Below, in pieces: positions 52,225 through 60,982 of a stretch of 64,000 bases of DNA (within the stretch, counting starts at the first letter, position 1; each line of letters begins with the position of its first letter). The position numbers and the translations under genes are program-made. The notes below the pieces were generated by a model that made no database searches, was not told where the DNA came from, and worked only from the letters and a program-made list of their open reading frames with translations. Origin of the DNA: an uncultured Clostridia bacterium (GTDB taxonomy: Bacteria; Bacillota; Clostridia; Oscillospirales; Ruminococcaceae); assembly GCA_947624745.1 (NCBI GenBank), contig CANQLR010000004.1:28441-92440 (forward strand), in the 5' to 3' direction.

Positions 52225-52580
52225 AGTCAGCGAAGCTCTGGCTTGCCTCGGAATCGTCAGAATAGACGGAATAACTATGAAGATCTAGGTCAATATGCTT
52301 AAACCATGTTTTTGATTCTGCCATCATCGTCCGCATATGCTCGGCGTTGGCACAGAAAACAATATACTTCCCGCGCGGGTCGGTTATGTTCTTGGCAAAG
52401 ATTTTGTCGAGTCCGTCAGCCTTGTCCAAAGCCCTGCGGAGAACTTCAAGATAACGTTCGGCGGCGTCTCTGACCACCTTTTTTTCGCGGCTTTGACCCT
52501 GTGTTCGTACTTTTTCCTAGTCTGTCTGATACATATATAGATATATAGATAGTGCATACGTAGGCGGGTTAAGTATTCCG
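52184..52580 (-). pseudogene. Remnant of superfamily II helicase
   Basis: A minus-strand frame carries RYLEVLRRALDKADGLDKIF, ITDPRGKYIVFCANAEHM and SEASQSFADFKADNSDHLKL, typical of the C-terminal helicase lobe of phage/restriction-type DEAD/DEAH proteins. The upstream continuation to about 52580 is in other frames (QTRKKYEHRVKAAKKRW), showing frameshifts. Both ends are missing, and the 3' end overlaps the methyltransferase remnant. Confidence 0.65.
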
Positions 52581-52668
52581 CGGACGATTGCTTCGCCTTG
52601 CAGCTTGTTTCAGAGAGGAAAACCAATAAGATTCATGATTGTGGGCGTTGGAAGTATTAATTTAACAT

Positions 52669-52701
52669 TAAAAAGACCGGCAGCCCCCGCTCCGGTCTTT
52701 C
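52669..52701 (-). terminator. Terminator of AraC-type gene
   Basis: AAAGACCGG/CCGGTCTTT stem with an 11-base loop and T-run on the minus strand. It lies 74 bases after the AraC-type stop. Confidence 0.75.
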
Positions 52702-52774
52702 CTCATTTATACCCTCCAACCCTGCTTCCCCTCAGCTCCCCTCCCCCTCCCCACCAGCCCCCATGGCGGCTTTT

Positions 52775-53674
52775 TTATTCCCCTATCCCCCTCACCGGCC
52801 TCAATATCTGATACCCCACCACTTCGGGATAGTGCCTCTCATAGTCCTGGCACTTCTCCTCGTTCCACTCCAGCCCGAGCGTTCCCGGGTCGAAGCTCCA
52901 CGCCATATCGCCGACCGCCTTTATCACGCCCTCGTTCTCGCTCAGATAATCAAAGGGCGGGTGGCAGAACGCGAGATAATAGCTCCCGGGGAACTCTCCC
53001 CTGAGCTCGAACCCGTCCGGCACCTCTTTTCGGTAATCGACAGGCACTCCCGCCCCGAAAATATAGCTTCTTTCGCCGTTTTCCCATGTCCAGCCCGACG
53101 TAAAGCGGGTGACGATTCTGTCGAGATCGCTGTCCTTAAGGCTCGAAAGAATGCCGCAGGTCAGCTCGCAGTCGTGCCCCGGCCAGACGGGGCCGTTTTT
53201 CGTCTCGGAGCGTTTGTAAACGCCGAGATACTTGTGCTCTGGGATAAATTCCATTCTGACATAAGGTTTTGTGATGCTCATAAAACTACCTCCGTTTTCG
53301 TTTTTGAAAGGCTTCAGGATCATTTTTTTGCAGACCACCGGCAGCGGCGTCGGGTGTTTTCTGTATTGATACGGCGTTCGCCCGAATGTCCTTTTGAAGC
53401 TTTTCGTGAATACCGACTGGTCCGAAAAGCCGTATTTCAGGGCGATCTCAACTATCGGGATACCGGTCTCCCGAAGGTCTTTAGCCGCCATGGCCAGCCG
53501 CCGTTTTAAAATGTAGTCCCGAATAGTCGTCCCCGCGATACGGTGAAACTGCTCCGAGCAGTAAAACGGCGAATATCCCGCCTCCCGCGAAATTTCCGCA
53601 AGCGTCGGATTCTCGCAGGCGTGCTCCTCGATATAATCAATAACCCTCTGCGCCGCCAAATCCCGGCTGTCCAT
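52775..53674 (-). CDS. AraC-family regulator with GyrI-like effector domain
   Basis: 299 residues. The N-terminal double helix-turn-helix of AraC type (IDYIEEHACENPTLAEISREAGYSP; KYGFSDQSVFTKSFKRTFGRTPYQYRK) is followed by a GyrI/SOUL-like small-molecule domain (about 130-299; MEFIPEHKYLGVYKR, DYRKEVPDGFELRGEFPGSYY). ATG 53674 has AAAGGAGGG. It is divergent from the sugar operon at 54116 and is its probable regulator. Rob/BmrR-type drug sensing is the alternative. Confidence 0.83.
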   Translation of the reverse strand: MDSRDLAAQRVIDYIEEHACENPTLAEISREAGYSPFYCSEQFHRIAGTTIRDYILKRRLAMAAKDLRETGIPIVEIALKYGFSDQSVFTKSFKRTFGRTPYQYRKHPTPLPVVCKKMILKPFKNENGGSFMSITKPYVRMEFIPEHKYLGVYKRSETKNGPVWPGHDCELTCGILSSLKDSDLDRIVTRFTSGWTWENGERSYIFGAGVPVDYRKEVPDGFELRGEFPGSYYLAFCHPPFDYLSENEGVIKAVGDMAWSFDPGTLGLEWNEEKCQDYERHYPEVVGYQILRPVRGIGE

Positions 53675-53892
53675 ATGAACCCTCCTTTCAAAATCATTAT
53701 ACCGCTCCACGCCTAAAAAATCTTGTCACGGCTTGGGATAATTATATAACGCCCGAAACAAATTTTCAACCCGCCTTCCACCTCCCCCTCCCGTCATTTT
53801 CCACAAATTCCGCCCCGAATTTTCTGTATTTAACCTTGTTTACTGTCCGTACATTTGTACTCCGGGTGGGTTTTAAAAAATTTTTTTCAAAA

Positions 53893-53917
53893 TGTTGCAC
53901 ATTACCGTGCAACTTTT
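53893..53917 (+). other. Hairpin in the AraC/sugar-operon gap
   Basis: GTTGCAC/GTGCAAC stem with a 6-base loop and TTTT after it. It could be a short-transcript terminator or an operator. The rest of 53675-54032 shows no gene. Confidence 0.4.
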
Positions 53918-54032
53918 CCCCGTTTTTTCGGTATATATGGGAGGACATCATCAACGCGTTGAAATCGGATATCCGCCCTCCCCCGTCTAAAACCTCCTGT
54001 CCCCGCCCCTCCAAAAAACTTTCCGTCTCCTA

Positions 54033-54061
54033 TTGAAAAAACGCCCGAACGGGTGTATAAT
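54033..54061 (+). promoter_or_regulatory. Sugar operon promoter
   Basis: TTGAAA (54033-54038), 17 bases, TATAAT (54056-54061). The spacer contains CGCCCGAACGGGTG, a short palindrome that may be an operator. Confidence 0.8.
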
Positions 54062-54115
54062 TTCTATAAGCGCCCGGGGGCTCCCGGCGAAATCTGCTTG
54101 GAACGGAGTGTTACT

Positions 54116-55315
54116 ATGACAGTAAAGGGGACATATTTTCAGAACAGCGCCGACCGTCCGCTCGTCTACGGCGACGTCGAGATCACAAATCCTAAGCGCC
54201 GGCGGCTTCGCGGCGAGCCGGAAAAGGAAGGAATTTTGTGCGAGCCGGTCCTCGTCGGCTTCTGCGGGACCGATAACGAGCTCATGAACATGGGCTCTAA
54301 GGGGCTTTTGGGGCCGAAATTCCCCGCGGGACAGTCCCGCCTCATAAACGGCCACGAGGGTATAGTCTGGGTCCCGTCCGAAAACCGCTTCGCGATAGTT
54401 CTCATTCGCGGCGGCGACAGCTATGACCCGACCCGCTACACCGAGGACGAGACCTATTTCGAGTACGGCTGCGACCGCGCCGACGGTCTTTTTGCCGACG
54501 CCCAGTATTTCAACCCGGATATGCTCCTTCATATCCCCGACGGCTACGTTCACGCCGGCAAGATAGACCTCGAATTTGCGAAAAAAATGGTCTTTCCCGA
54601 CCCGTTCGGCTGTATGCTCTTTCAGTTAGAGCGCATGGAGGATCTCGGCTCGGCGCATCTCTTCCGCGTGATAATGGCGCGTGAAAAATGCGGCGAGCAA
54701 ACTGCCCGCGACCTCGCCAAGGAGGAGGTATTTAAGCGCACAGTCATCTTCGGCCTCGGCACCACTGGAATGTTCATGGGCGATCTTATCAAGCGCTCCC
54801 ACCCAAGCGCCGATATCCTCTTTGTCGCCCGCAGCCCCGAGGACTCCCCGAAGGTCAAATTCGCCCTCCGCGAAACGGGCGCAGGATACCTTCAGAGCAG
54901 CTTTTCTACCGAGGAGGAGCTTGCCGCCGCGATAATTGATCGCCTCGGCGGCAGAGCGAGCATGTTCATCGGCGTCAGCGGCTCAAACGTCGAGCACCGC
55001 ATAGCCTTCGAGCACCGCGTTCTCGGCTGCAACGGCGTCTACAACAGCTTCTCTCTCGGCCCCCGCGTCGAATACGACACCATGCCCTTCGGCTTCGAGA
55101 ACCACCTCATCTTCGGCTCGATAAACTTCCGCCAGTGCCACATGGAAAAGGCCATCGAGCTTCTTTCCAAGAGCCGCTACAACGAGATCGTCGAGCTTAT
55201 CGATCGCGACGAGTTTGCCCTTGATCCCATCGGTGCCTACAAGAACAAAATTTATTCCAAGGCCGCGCCCATGAAGACCGCGGTCATCTGGAACAAAAAA
55301 TATGTAAACATTTAG
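54116..55315 (+). CDS. Zinc-type aldose dehydrogenase (glucose-dehydrogenase-like MDR)
   Basis: 399 residues. Medium-chain dehydrogenase features: Cys50 in GFCGTDNEL and His80-Glu81 in INGHEG as catalytic-zinc ligands, and a Rossmann motif FGLGTTGMFMG. The layout is like archaeal glucose 1-dehydrogenase, which oxidises aldoses to lactones. In this operon it is the best candidate for L-galactose (or L-fucose) 1-dehydrogenase. ATG 54116 has GGAG at eight bases. Confidence 0.78.
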   Translation: MTVKGTYFQNSADRPLVYGDVEITNPKRRRLRGEPEKEGILCEPVLVGFCGTDNELMNMGSKGLLGPKFPAGQSRLINGHEGIVWVPSENRFAIVLIRGGDSYDPTRYTEDETYFEYGCDRADGLFADAQYFNPDMLLHIPDGYVHAGKIDLEFAKKMVFPDPFGCMLFQLERMEDLGSAHLFRVIMAREKCGEQTARDLAKEEVFKRTVIFGLGTTGMFMGDLIKRSHPSADILFVARSPEDSPKVKFALRETGAGYLQSSFSTEEELAAAIIDRLGGRASMFIGVSGSNVEHRIAFEHRVLGCNGVYNSFSLGPRVEYDTMPFGFENHLIFGSINFRQCHMEKAIELLSKSRYNEIVELIDRDEFALDPIGAYKNKIYSKAAPMKTAVIWNKKYVNI

Positions 55316-55328
55316 GAGGAACATTATC

Positions 55329-56351
55329 ATGAAGACGGTACTTATCACAAAACCCTTCGAGATCGCCGTGACCGACACTAAAAAGCCGGAACCCCGCGAG
55401 GGCGAGGCGCTTCTTAAGATCCTTTACGGCGGCATCTGCGGGGCAGACGTCGCGAGCTACACCGGCAACCAGCCCTTCACGACCTACCCCCGCATTCCCG
55501 GCCACGAATTTTCCGCCGAGATAGTCTCTATCCCCGAAAACAGCCTCGGCCTCAAGCCCGGCGACGTCGTCACCGCGAACCCCTACTTCAACTGCGGCGA
55601 GTGTTACTCCTGCCGCCGCGGCTTTGTAAACTGCTGCACCGACAACAAAACCATGGGCGTCCAGCGCGACGGCAGCTTCTGCGAATACGTCGCCATGCCG
55701 ATCGAGCGGATATATCCCGGCAAGGGTCTGACCGCTCGGCAGCTCGCCCTTGTCGAGCCGTTCACGATAAGCTATCACGCCGTCAACCGCGCCCCGGTAA
55801 AGCCGGGTCAGAGGGTATTGGTGGTCGGCGCGGGTCCCATCGGACTTTTCGCCCTCATCGCCGCCAAGGAAAAGGGCGCCGAGGTCTATGTCGCCGACAT
55901 TCTGGACGGCCGCCTCGAAAAGGCGAAGATGTTCGGCGCAAAGGGTGTCATCAACTCAAAGAGCGAGGACATAGTCAAGCGCGCCATGGAGATAACAAAC
56001 GGCGACGGCTTCGACTGCTGCATAGAAGCCTGCGGACAGTCGGTGACGTTTCTCAACTGCATCGACTGCGCGGCCTTTGCCGGAAACATAATCCTCATCG
56101 GCAACGGCAAAAAAGAGACCACCTTCCTTCACTCGATCCTTCTCAAAAAGGAGCTCAACGTCTTCGGCAGCCGAAACTCCTTCCCGTCCGACTTCAAAGC
56201 GGTCATCGACATCATCGCCTCCGGCCGGGTCGACGTCTTAAAAATGGTCAGCGACATTTACCCGATGGCGAGGGCCGACGAAGCCTTCAAAGCGCTCGCC
56301 CAAAACAACGGCGACCTCTGCAAGGTGCTCGTGAAAATAGCGGAGGACTAA
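55329..56351 (+). CDS. Zinc-dependent dehydrogenase, probable L-galactonate 5-dehydrogenase
   Basis: 340 residues. Cys37 (GGICGADV) and His59-Glu60 (IPGHEF) bind catalytic zinc. A structural zinc site is CGECYSCRRGFVNCC (89-103). The NAD motif is VLVVGAGPIGLFAL. The family includes L-idonate and L-galactonate dehydrogenases. Followed by the UxaB gene, it probably makes D-tagaturonate from L-galactonate. A GGAGG ribosome site lies 13 bases after the previous stop. Confidence 0.82.
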   Translation: MKTVLITKPFEIAVTDTKKPEPREGEALLKILYGGICGADVASYTGNQPFTTYPRIPGHEFSAEIVSIPENSLGLKPGDVVTANPYFNCGECYSCRRGFVNCCTDNKTMGVQRDGSFCEYVAMPIERIYPGKGLTARQLALVEPFTISYHAVNRAPVKPGQRVLVVGAGPIGLFALIAAKEKGAEVYVADILDGRLEKAKMFGAKGVINSKSEDIVKRAMEITNGDGFDCCIEACGQSVTFLNCIDCAAFAGNIILIGNGKKETTFLHSILLKKELNVFGSRNSFPSDFKAVIDIIASGRVDVLKMVSDIYPMARADEAFKALAQNNGDLCKVLVKIAED

Positions 56352-56354
56352 GCG

Positions 56355-57680
56355 ATGAAAGAAAGAATTATCCAATTCGGGGAGGGCGGTTTTCTTCGCT
56401 CCTTCGCCGATATGTTCATTAACATCATGAACGAAAAGGGCGTCTTCGACGGCAAAGCGGTCGTCGTCCAGCCCATCGAAAAGGGCCTCATAGACGTTCT
56501 GAACGCCCAGCACGGAGTCTATCACCAATACCTCCGCGGCGTCGAAAATGGCAAGGTCGTCAATCAGTGCACCGAAGTCCGGTCTATCTCCCGCGGCGTA
56601 AACCCCTACGCCGACTATCGGGCCTATCTCGATTTGGCGCATAACCCCGACATGCGCTTCATCATCTCGAACACCACCGAAGCGGGGATAGAATACCTCG
56701 GCACAGAAAAGCTTACCGACGCCCCGCCGAAGTCCTTCCCCGCGAAGCTCACCGCGCTTCTTTTTGAGCGCTATAAACTGGGCCTTCCCGGCTTCATTCT
56801 CTTCTGCTGCGAGCTGATCGACCACAACGCCGACCTCTTAAAAGAGTACGTCCTGAAATACGCCGATCTCTGGGCTCTCGGCGACGGATTCAAAAGCTGG
56901 ATTGAAACCGAAAACCACTTCTGCAACACCCTTGTCGACCGTATCTGCACCGGCTACCCCAAGGACGAGGCCGAAGCACTCTGCCGCGAGCTCGGCTGCG
57001 AGGACAGGCTCTTAAACACCGCCGAAATTTTCCATCTCTGGGTCATCGAGGGCGACTTTGAGGACGAATTTCCGCTCAAAAAGGCGGGCATAAACGTCAT
57101 CTGGACAAACGACGTCGCCCCCTACAAAAAGCGCAAGGTCAGGATTCTCAACGGCGCCCACACCTCGACGGTGCTTGCTGCACGGCTCTACGGCCTCTCG
57201 ACGGTCAAAGAGTGCCTCGACGACAAAAACGTCTGCATGGCGCTCAAAAAGACCCTCGACGAGGAAATAATCCCCACCCTCGGCTCCCGCGGCGAGGACA
57301 AAACCTTCGGCGCCGCGGTCTTGGAGCGCTTTGCAAACCCATTTGTGAAGCATCAGCTCCTCTCGATCGCCCTCAATTCGGTCAGCAAATTCCGCGCGCG
57401 CGTCCTGCCGACGATACTCGAATATAAGGAGCAGACCGGCCGCCTTCCGAAGCTCCTCACGATGTCCTTCGCGGCGCTGATAGAATTTTACCGCACCGAC
57501 GAGGCGAACGACGGCGAGGAGATAGTCAAATTCATGAAGACCGCCCCCGTCGCCGATATCCTCTCCCGCGCCGATTACTGGGGCGAGGACCTCTCCTTCA
57601 TGCTCCCCGAGGTAGATCAAACCTGCACTCTCATTGAGCGCGAAGGCATGTCCGCCTACTACCGGGAGGCCTTGAAATGA
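56355..57680 (+). CDS. uxaB: Tagaturonate reductase (altronate oxidoreductase)
   Basis: 441 residues of the polyol-specific long-chain dehydrogenase family. The N-terminal FGEGGFLRSFADMFI is the UxaB form of the nucleotide motif. FIISNTTEAGIEYLG, FCCELIDHNADLL and RILNGAHTSTVLAARLYG are family hallmarks, including the catalytic Lys-Asn-Asn-His type region. It reduces D-tagaturonate to D-altronate. It starts three bases after the dehydrogenase stop and overlaps uxaA by 4 bases. Confidence 0.93.
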   Translation: MKERIIQFGEGGFLRSFADMFINIMNEKGVFDGKAVVVQPIEKGLIDVLNAQHGVYHQYLRGVENGKVVNQCTEVRSISRGVNPYADYRAYLDLAHNPDMRFIISNTTEAGIEYLGTEKLTDAPPKSFPAKLTALLFERYKLGLPGFILFCCELIDHNADLLKEYVLKYADLWALGDGFKSWIETENHFCNTLVDRICTGYPKDEAEALCRELGCEDRLLNTAEIFHLWVIEGDFEDEFPLKKAGINVIWTNDVAPYKKRKVRILNGAHTSTVLAARLYGLSTVKECLDDKNVCMALKKTLDEEIIPTLGSRGEDKTFGAAVLERFANPFVKHQLLSIALNSVSKFRARVLPTILEYKEQTGRLPKLLTMSFAALIEFYRTDEANDGEEIVKFMKTAPVADILSRADYWGEDLSFMLPEVDQTCTLIEREGMSAYYREALK

Positions 57681-59053
57681 GCCTCATCAGAATCCACCCC
57701 GCCGATTCCGTCGCCGTCGATTCGGAGACCGGTCACAAGACCGCCCTCTGCGACATTCCCGCCGGCTCCCGGGTCATAAAATACGGCTTTTCCATCGGCG
57801 TCGCCACCCGCGGCATCAAAAAAGGCGAGCGCGTCCACACCGACAACCTTAAAACCGCCCTCAGCCTCCGCGAGGACTACTCCTACTCCCCCGCCCCCTG
57901 CGCCCTCCCACGAGTTGAACCCGCGACGGTGAACGCATATATCCGCCCCGACGGCGAGATAGGCATACGAAACGACGTCTGGATAATACCCACCGTCGGC
58001 TGTGTAAACGGCGTTGCCAAGCGCCTTAGCGAGCTCACCGGCGCCGTTCCCCTCACCCACCCCTACGGCTGCTCCCAGCTTGGGGGAGATCATCTCACCA
58101 CCCAAAAGATCCTCTCCGGCCTCGTCCGCCACCCGAACGCCGGCGGAGTGCTGGTTTTAGGCCTCGGCTGCGAGAACAACAACATCGCCGAGTTCAAAAA
58201 AGTTCTCGGCGAGGTCGACCCCGCCCGGGTAAAATTCTTAAACGCCCAGGACGTTTCGGACGAGATCTCCGAGGGCGTAAAACTGATTAACGAGCTTAAA
58301 AGCTTAGCTTCCTCCTTCGAGCGCCGCCCCGTCCCGGTCTCGAAGCTTAAGATCGGCCTTAAATGCGGCGGCTCGGACGGTTTTTCCGGCATCACCGCGA
58401 ACCCCCTCATCGGCCGCTTTTCCGACATAATAGTCTCGATGGGCGGCTCGGCAGTCCTGACCGAAGTCCCCGAAATGTTCGGCGCGGAAAAGATCCTCAT
58501 GGACCGCTGCGAAAGCCGTGAGACCTTCGACAAAACAGTCAGACTGATTAACAACTTTAAGGATTACTTCACCTCCCACGGGCAGGAGATCTATGAAAAC
58601 CCCTCCCCCGGCAACCGCGCCGGAGGCATAACCACCCTCGAGGAAAAATCCCTCGGCTGCGTCCAAAAGGGCGGCACCTACCCCGTCTCCGATGTTTTGG
58701 ACTACGGCGACCGCCTCGCAAAACCCGGCCTCAATCTTTTGAACGGCCCCGGAAACGACATCGTTGCGATAACGAACCTTGCGGCCTGCGGCTGCCACCT
58801 GATACTCTTCTCGACCGGCCGCGGCACCCCGCTCGGCTCCCCCGTGCCGACGGTGAAAATCTCCTCGAACACCCCGCTTTATCAGAAAAAGCGCGGCTGG
58901 ATAGATTTCGACGCGGGCGGAATACTTGACGGCAAAAACCTCGACTCCGAATTTTTCGACTACATTCTTTCAGTCGCAAACGGCGAAAAAACCGCGAGCG
59001 AAAATAACAAAAGCGCCGAAATAGCGCTGTTTAAGGACGGTGTAACACTATGA
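57677..59053 (+). CDS. uxaA: Altronate dehydratase
   Basis: 458 residues. An N-terminal SAF-like domain (about 1-75) is joined to the UxaA catalytic part in one chain. Conserved stretches include GYPRPDG-like YIRPDGEIGIRNDVWIIPTVGCVN, HPYGCSQLGGDH, GLKCGGSDGFSGITANP and GCHLILFSTGRGTPLGSP. An Fe-dependent enzyme, it dehydrates D-altronate to 2-keto-3-deoxy-D-gluconate. It overlaps both neighbours by 4 bases. Confidence 0.93.
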   Translation: MSLIRIHPADSVAVDSETGHKTALCDIPAGSRVIKYGFSIGVATRGIKKGERVHTDNLKTALSLREDYSYSPAPCALPRVEPATVNAYIRPDGEIGIRNDVWIIPTVGCVNGVAKRLSELTGAVPLTHPYGCSQLGGDHLTTQKILSGLVRHPNAGGVLVLGLGCENNNIAEFKKVLGEVDPARVKFLNAQDVSDEISEGVKLINELKSLASSFERRPVPVSKLKIGLKCGGSDGFSGITANPLIGRFSDIIVSMGGSAVLTEVPEMFGAEKILMDRCESRETFDKTVRLINNFKDYFTSHGQEIYENPSPGNRAGGITTLEEKSLGCVQKGGTYPVSDVLDYGDRLAKPGLNLLNGPGNDIVAITNLAACGCHLILFSTGRGTPLGSPVPTVKISSNTPLYQKKRGWIDFDAGGILDGKNLDSEFFDYILSVANGEKTASENNKSAEIALFKDGVTL

Positions 59054-59937
59054 GCTGCTTTAACTGTATAATTGATTCGCACATTCATCTCTGGGAAAAA
59101 CAGGACGGCATGGTAATGGGAATGCCGGTCAAGGGTCTCGAAAACGGCAAGGCGACCTTCATGGGCGAGGTGCGCCAGATGATGCCCGGCTTCATGTACG
59201 ACGGCCGAAATACCGCGGAATTTATCCTCGGGAACATGGAATACGCGCAGGTAAACGCCTGCGCCGTCACCCAGGAATACATGGACGGCAACCAGGACAA
59301 GTATCTTTTAAAGGTCCGCGAGACTTACCCCGACCGCTTCCGGGTCTGCGCTCTTTACGAAGAGAACCGCGCCTACCGCACATTAGGCTTCGACGGCCTG
59401 AAGATCTGCGCCTCAAGGATACGCAACCGAAACGAGCTCGAAAAGCTCCTCCCCGTTTTCAGGGACATCGAGCGCAAGGACATGTATATCTCGATTGACC
59501 TGATGGACGGCGACGCGCAGACCGAAGCGATGCAGCGCCTGATCGACGACTGCCCCGACCTTCGTATCGCCATCGGCCACTTCGGCATGGTGACCACTCC
59601 CGGCTGGCAGGAGCAGATCAAGCTCGCGCGGAACAAAAACGTCTACATCGAAAGCGGCGGCCTGACGTGGCTCTTCAATGAGGAATTTTACCCCTACCCC
59701 TCGGCGATCGACGCGATCCGCGAGGCCATCGACATCTGCGGGGTCGAAAAGCTGATGTGGGGGAGCGACTACCCGCGCACCGTGACCGATATCACCTATA
59801 AAATGGCAGTTCGGTTCATTTTGGATACTCCGAAGCTGACCGACGAGGAAAAGTGCGCGTTTTTGGGTGAAAACGCCCGCAAATTCTTCGGTTTTGATGA
59901 GTTCCAACCCCTCCCCGATATTCCGAATATGCTTTGA
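59050..59937 (+). CDS. Amidohydrolase-family lactonase
   Basis: 295 residues. TIM-barrel amidohydrolase with IDSHIHLW (His11, His13), GHFGM and WGSDYPRT (metal and catalytic Asp). This fits the amidohydrolase-2/COG3618 group, which includes sugar lactonases such as L-fuconolactonase and L-galactonolactonase. The place between uxaA and fucU supports hydrolysis of L-galactono-lactone. The 3' end of the gene is duplicated in the repeats that follow. Confidence 0.82.
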   Translation: MSCFNCIIDSHIHLWEKQDGMVMGMPVKGLENGKATFMGEVRQMMPGFMYDGRNTAEFILGNMEYAQVNACAVTQEYMDGNQDKYLLKVRETYPDRFRVCALYEENRAYRTLGFDGLKICASRIRNRNELEKLLPVFRDIERKDMYISIDLMDGDAQTEAMQRLIDDCPDLRIAIGHFGMVTTPGWQEQIKLARNKNVYIESGGLTWLFNEEFYPYPSAIDAIREAIDICGVEKLMWGSDYPRTVTDITYKMAVRFILDTPKLTDEEKCAFLGENARKFFGFDEFQPLPDIPNML

Positions 59938-59957
59938 CAGCTAAAGGAGTAAATAAA

Positions 59958-60047
59958 ATGCTTAAAGGAATATCCCCTCTCATCTCCCCCGAGCTCTTAA
60001 AAATCCTCTGCGAACTTGGCTGCGGCAGCAACCTCCCCGCAGTTTAA
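59958..60047 (+). pseudogene. Truncated fucU 5' copy 1
   Basis: 29 codons beginning like fucU (MLKGISPLISPELLKILCE) and then LGCGSNLPAV and stop. The catalytic His22 place is Cys, and the rest of the domain is missing. It has an intact ribosome site, so it is probably translated into a useless or decoy peptide. Confidence 0.85.
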
Positions 60048-60154
60048 AATCTCGCGTTTGGGAGTGAAAGCACTCTCAATTTCTACCGCTTTGGGGAGTT
60101 CCAACCCCTCCCCGATATTCCTAATATGCTTCGACAGTTAAAGGAGTAAATAAA

Positions 60155-60244
60155 ATGCTTAAAGGAATTTCCCCTCTCATTTCCCCCGAGCTCTTAAAGA
60201 TCCTCTGCGAAATGGGCTGCGGCAAAAACCTCCCCGCAGTTTAA
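60155..60244 (+). pseudogene. Truncated fucU 5' copy 2
   Basis: 29 codons with the same start, ending MGCGKNLPAV and stop. It has a ribosome site identical to that of the full gene 200 bases further on. Confidence 0.85.
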
Positions 60245-60354
60245 AATCGCACGTTTTTTGGGGGGTAAAAACGCCCGCAAATTCTACCGTTTCGGTGAGC
60301 CCCAACCCTCCCCGATATCCCGAATATGCTTTGACAGTTAAAGGAGTAAATAAA

Positions 60355-60795
60355 ATGCTTAAAGGAATTTCCCCGCTCATCTCCCCCGAGCTCTTAAAAA
60401 TTCTCTGCGAAATGGGCCACGGCGACGAGATCGTCATCGCCGACGGCAACTTTCCCGCCGAGTCGGTCGGCAAAAACGCGAAGGTCGTGCGCATGGACGG
60501 CCACAACGTCCCCGAGGTCTTAAAGGTGGTTTTGGAGCTCATTCCGCTCGACCAGTACGTCGACCGCCCGGTCAGCCTCATGGACCGCGTCCCCGGCGAT
60601 AGCGCGGACGTCTCGGTCTGGAAGGAATATGAAAATATCCTCCTCGCCGCCGAAGGCAAGGGGCGGGAGTCAATTAACATGCTTGAACGTTTCGAGTTCT
60701 ATAAGCAGGCCGAGCGCGCCTACGCCGTAATCGCCACCTCCGAGCGCCGCCAGTACGCCAACATCATCCTCAAAAAAGGCTGCGTGCTCGAATAG
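60355..60795 (+). CDS. fucU: L-fucose mutarotase family protein
   Basis: 146 residues, RbsD/FucU family. The start MLKGISPLISPELLK matches E. coli FucU almost exactly. Catalytic His22 lies in MGHGDEIVIADGNFPA, and the C-terminal RRQYANIILKKG is conserved. It interconverts anomers of L-fucose. L-galactose has the same ring stereochemistry, so it fits the proposed pathway. The intact copy is the third of three tandem starts. Confidence 0.93.
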   Translation: MLKGISPLISPELLKILCEMGHGDEIVIADGNFPAESVGKNAKVVRMDGHNVPEVLKVVLELIPLDQYVDRPVSLMDRVPGDSADVSVWKEYENILLAAEGKGRESINMLERFEFYKQAERAYAVIATSERRQYANIILKKGCVLE

Positions 60796-60851
60796 AAGAT
60801 AGAGGATATAAAGTTAGAGGTTAGAGCGCCTCAACATTTAAGTGGTCCCCC

Positions 60852-60880
60852 TTGCAATTTTCCTTGAAATGTGCTATGAT
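60852..60880 (+). promoter_or_regulatory. degV promoter
   Basis: TTGCAA (60852-60857), 17 bases, TATGAT (60875-60880) preceded by TGTGC. Confidence 0.78.
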
Positions 60881-60914
60881 AATTCTTGGTTTGCTCGCAT
60901 GAGGGCGGATCTTC

Positions 60915-60967
60915 GCGAAGGCCGGCAGGGACGGTGCGCCGGCTTCGCTTTACTACACTGCACCGTC
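60915..60967 (+). promoter_or_regulatory. Candidate H-type pseudoknot in degV leader
   Basis: Stem A: 60915-60926 pairs with 60938-60948 (11 bp, one bulge). Stem B: GACGGTGC (60930-60937), inside the loop of A, pairs with GCACCGTC (60960-60967). The two stems interlock. An AAAAGGAG site starts right after, so folding could control ribosome access. It matches no riboswitch class I can name. Confidence 0.5.
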
Positions 60968-60982
60968 AAAAGGAGAAAAACT

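Larger units (their letters stand above)
59865..60420 (+). repeat. Tandem triplication of the lactonase/fucU junction
   Basis: A unit of about 197-200 bases, made of the 3' end of the lactonase gene plus the first roughly 20 codons of fucU, appears three times. The fucU ATG positions are 59958, 60155 and 60355. Each copy carries the same ribosome site TTAAAGGAGTAAATAAA (CTAAAGGAG in the first). Copies 1 and 2 diverge after the ILCE(L/M)G codons and end in a TAA. Confidence 0.92.

Noticed and set aside
60842..60982. N-terminal extension of the degV gene
   Set aside because: It would begin upstream of the promoter and pass through the structured leader; the ATG at 60983 has the ribosome site.
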